NCBI GenBank assembly: GCA_031430575.1
Contig: JANPBT010000058.1
Location: 1 to 22,343 of the forward strand
Direction: 5' to 3'
DNA length: 22,343 nt
From: JANMDS01 sp031430575
Lineage (GTDB): Bacteria; Pseudomonadota; Gammaproteobacteria; Burkholderiales; Casimicrobiaceae
A program made the translations under genes and the position numbers. Of this stretch, positions 22,104 to 22,343 are shown in pieces. Numbering within the stretch: position 1 is the first letter of the stretch; each line of letters opens with the position of its first letter. The notes under the pieces are model-generated. The model was not told the DNA's origin, made no database searches, and saw only the letters and a program-made list of their open reading frames with translations.

Positions 22104-22343
22104 CGAGATCGAGCCGTTCAAGGCGATAGCGCATCGAACGGAAAGTAATGCCGAGCAGTCGCGCGGCTTTGGTGCGGTTGCCGTTGGATTGGGCAATGGC
22201 ATCAAGCAAAACGGATTTTTCGACAACGTCTAAATACGCTGGTAATGCCATCGTGCCCCGCAGCGGCGCAGAATCGTCGATTTGAGGCGCAAACTGCGCC
22301 GCAGGTAGGCTCGTATGGGCAGCTACCTGCGGCGCAGATTCGT
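22069..22343 (-). CDS. pilR: C-terminal part of a sigma-54 response regulator (PilR-like), truncated by the window edge
   Basis: The reading frame has no stop from the window end to TGA 22069-22071. The last about 50 residues (LPAYLDVVEKSVLLDAIAQSNGN, then RTKAARLLGITFRSMRYRLERL) are a Fis-type helix-turn-helix as found at the C-terminus of NtrC-family activators; the LGITFRSMRYR wording is closest to PilR of type IV pilus regulation. The ATG at 22251 is internal, because the frame continues upstream through two dispersed repeats that encode S-A-P-Q-V and L-P-A-A-Q. These fall where the linker between the AAA+ and DNA-binding domains is expected. The upstream domains are outside the window, so PilR identity is inferred. 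Confidence 0.7.
   Translation of the reverse strand, partial: ESAPQVAAHTSLPAAQFAPQIDDSAPLRGTMALPAYLDVVEKSVLLDAIAQSNGNRTKAARLLGITFRSMRYRLERLDLDDDANADANAD
22264..22337. repeat. Cluster of dispersed repeats in the regulator linker
   Basis: CTGCGCCGCAGGTAG (22294-22308) and CTACCTGCGGCGCAG (22323-22337) are perfect 15-base arms around a 14-base loop. A third, degenerate copy (CGGCGCAGAATC) is at 22264-22275. All are in frame within the PilR-like coding sequence, so a full inverted pair is translated. Confidence 0.8.

Noticed and set aside
22069..22251. Stand-alone 60-residue Fis-like protein
   Set aside because: The frame is open upstream of ATG 22251 to the window edge and the sequence matches the C-terminal domain of larger NtrC-family regulators; there is no ribosome binding site at 22251.
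131..22337. CRISPR array as an explanation of the recurring repeat
   Set aside because: Copies are kilobases apart, occur in both orientations and inside genes, and there are no regular spacers or cas genes.

Overview
The window looks like about 22 kb of chromosome from a betaproteobacterium of moderate-to-high GC content, probably Burkholderiales or a close relative. The evidence is the yciB-bolA-parvulin order next to ampD and a PilR-like regulator, the two-domain MaeB malic enzyme, tldD, a TctA/TctB pair and trxB. No rRNA or 16S marker is present, so finer placement is not supported.

Layout. (1) 1-5373 is an accessory defence/toxin region: a class II Fic protein with a C-terminal winged helix; a short ORF resembling the N-terminal piece of an HTH antitoxin; a two-gene SIR2-HerA (Nezha-type) anti-phage module overlapping by ATGA, whose HerA ATPase carries a C-terminal KTSC domain; and a decayed VapC PIN toxin on the other strand that lacks catalytic acids. 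(2) 5374-7213 holds housekeeping genes tldD and folB. (3) 7350-8113 is a lower-GC exported-protein gene apparently split by a frameshift at an A7 run. (4) 8391-12174 holds a YecA-like SEC-C protein, a convergent trxB-smr pair, a beta-hydroxyacid dehydrogenase and a small cupin. (5) 12658-17327 holds a secreted reprolysin-type metalloprotease with a long Ala/Pro/Thr repeat linker, then maeB. (6) 17456-17546 is tRNA-Ser(GGA). (7) 17724-19695 is tctB-tctA without tctC. (8) 19848-22343 is a minus-strand run: the 3' end of a PilR-like regulator, ampD, yciB, bolA and a parvulin isomerase.

The most unusual signal is a short dispersed repeat, consensus AAATCTGCGCCGCAGGTATT with an almost invariant core TGCGCCGCAGGTA. 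It appears about 18 times in both orientations. It occurs singly upstream of genes, as inverted pairs forming hairpins at gene ends (one followed by T6, like an intrinsic terminator), and inside at least five coding sequences. There it is always in a frame encoding A-P-Q-V (forward) or P-A-A-Q (reverse). It is missing from 151-5704, the defence region. This resembles DNA uptake sequences of Neisseriaceae or Pasteurellaceae, or coding-invading palindromic elements such as those of Rickettsia. I do not recognise the motif as a described element, and I regard it as the best candidate for something new here. The SIR2-HerA module is a known system type, but its KTSC fusion and decayed toxin-antitoxin surroundings are worth noting.
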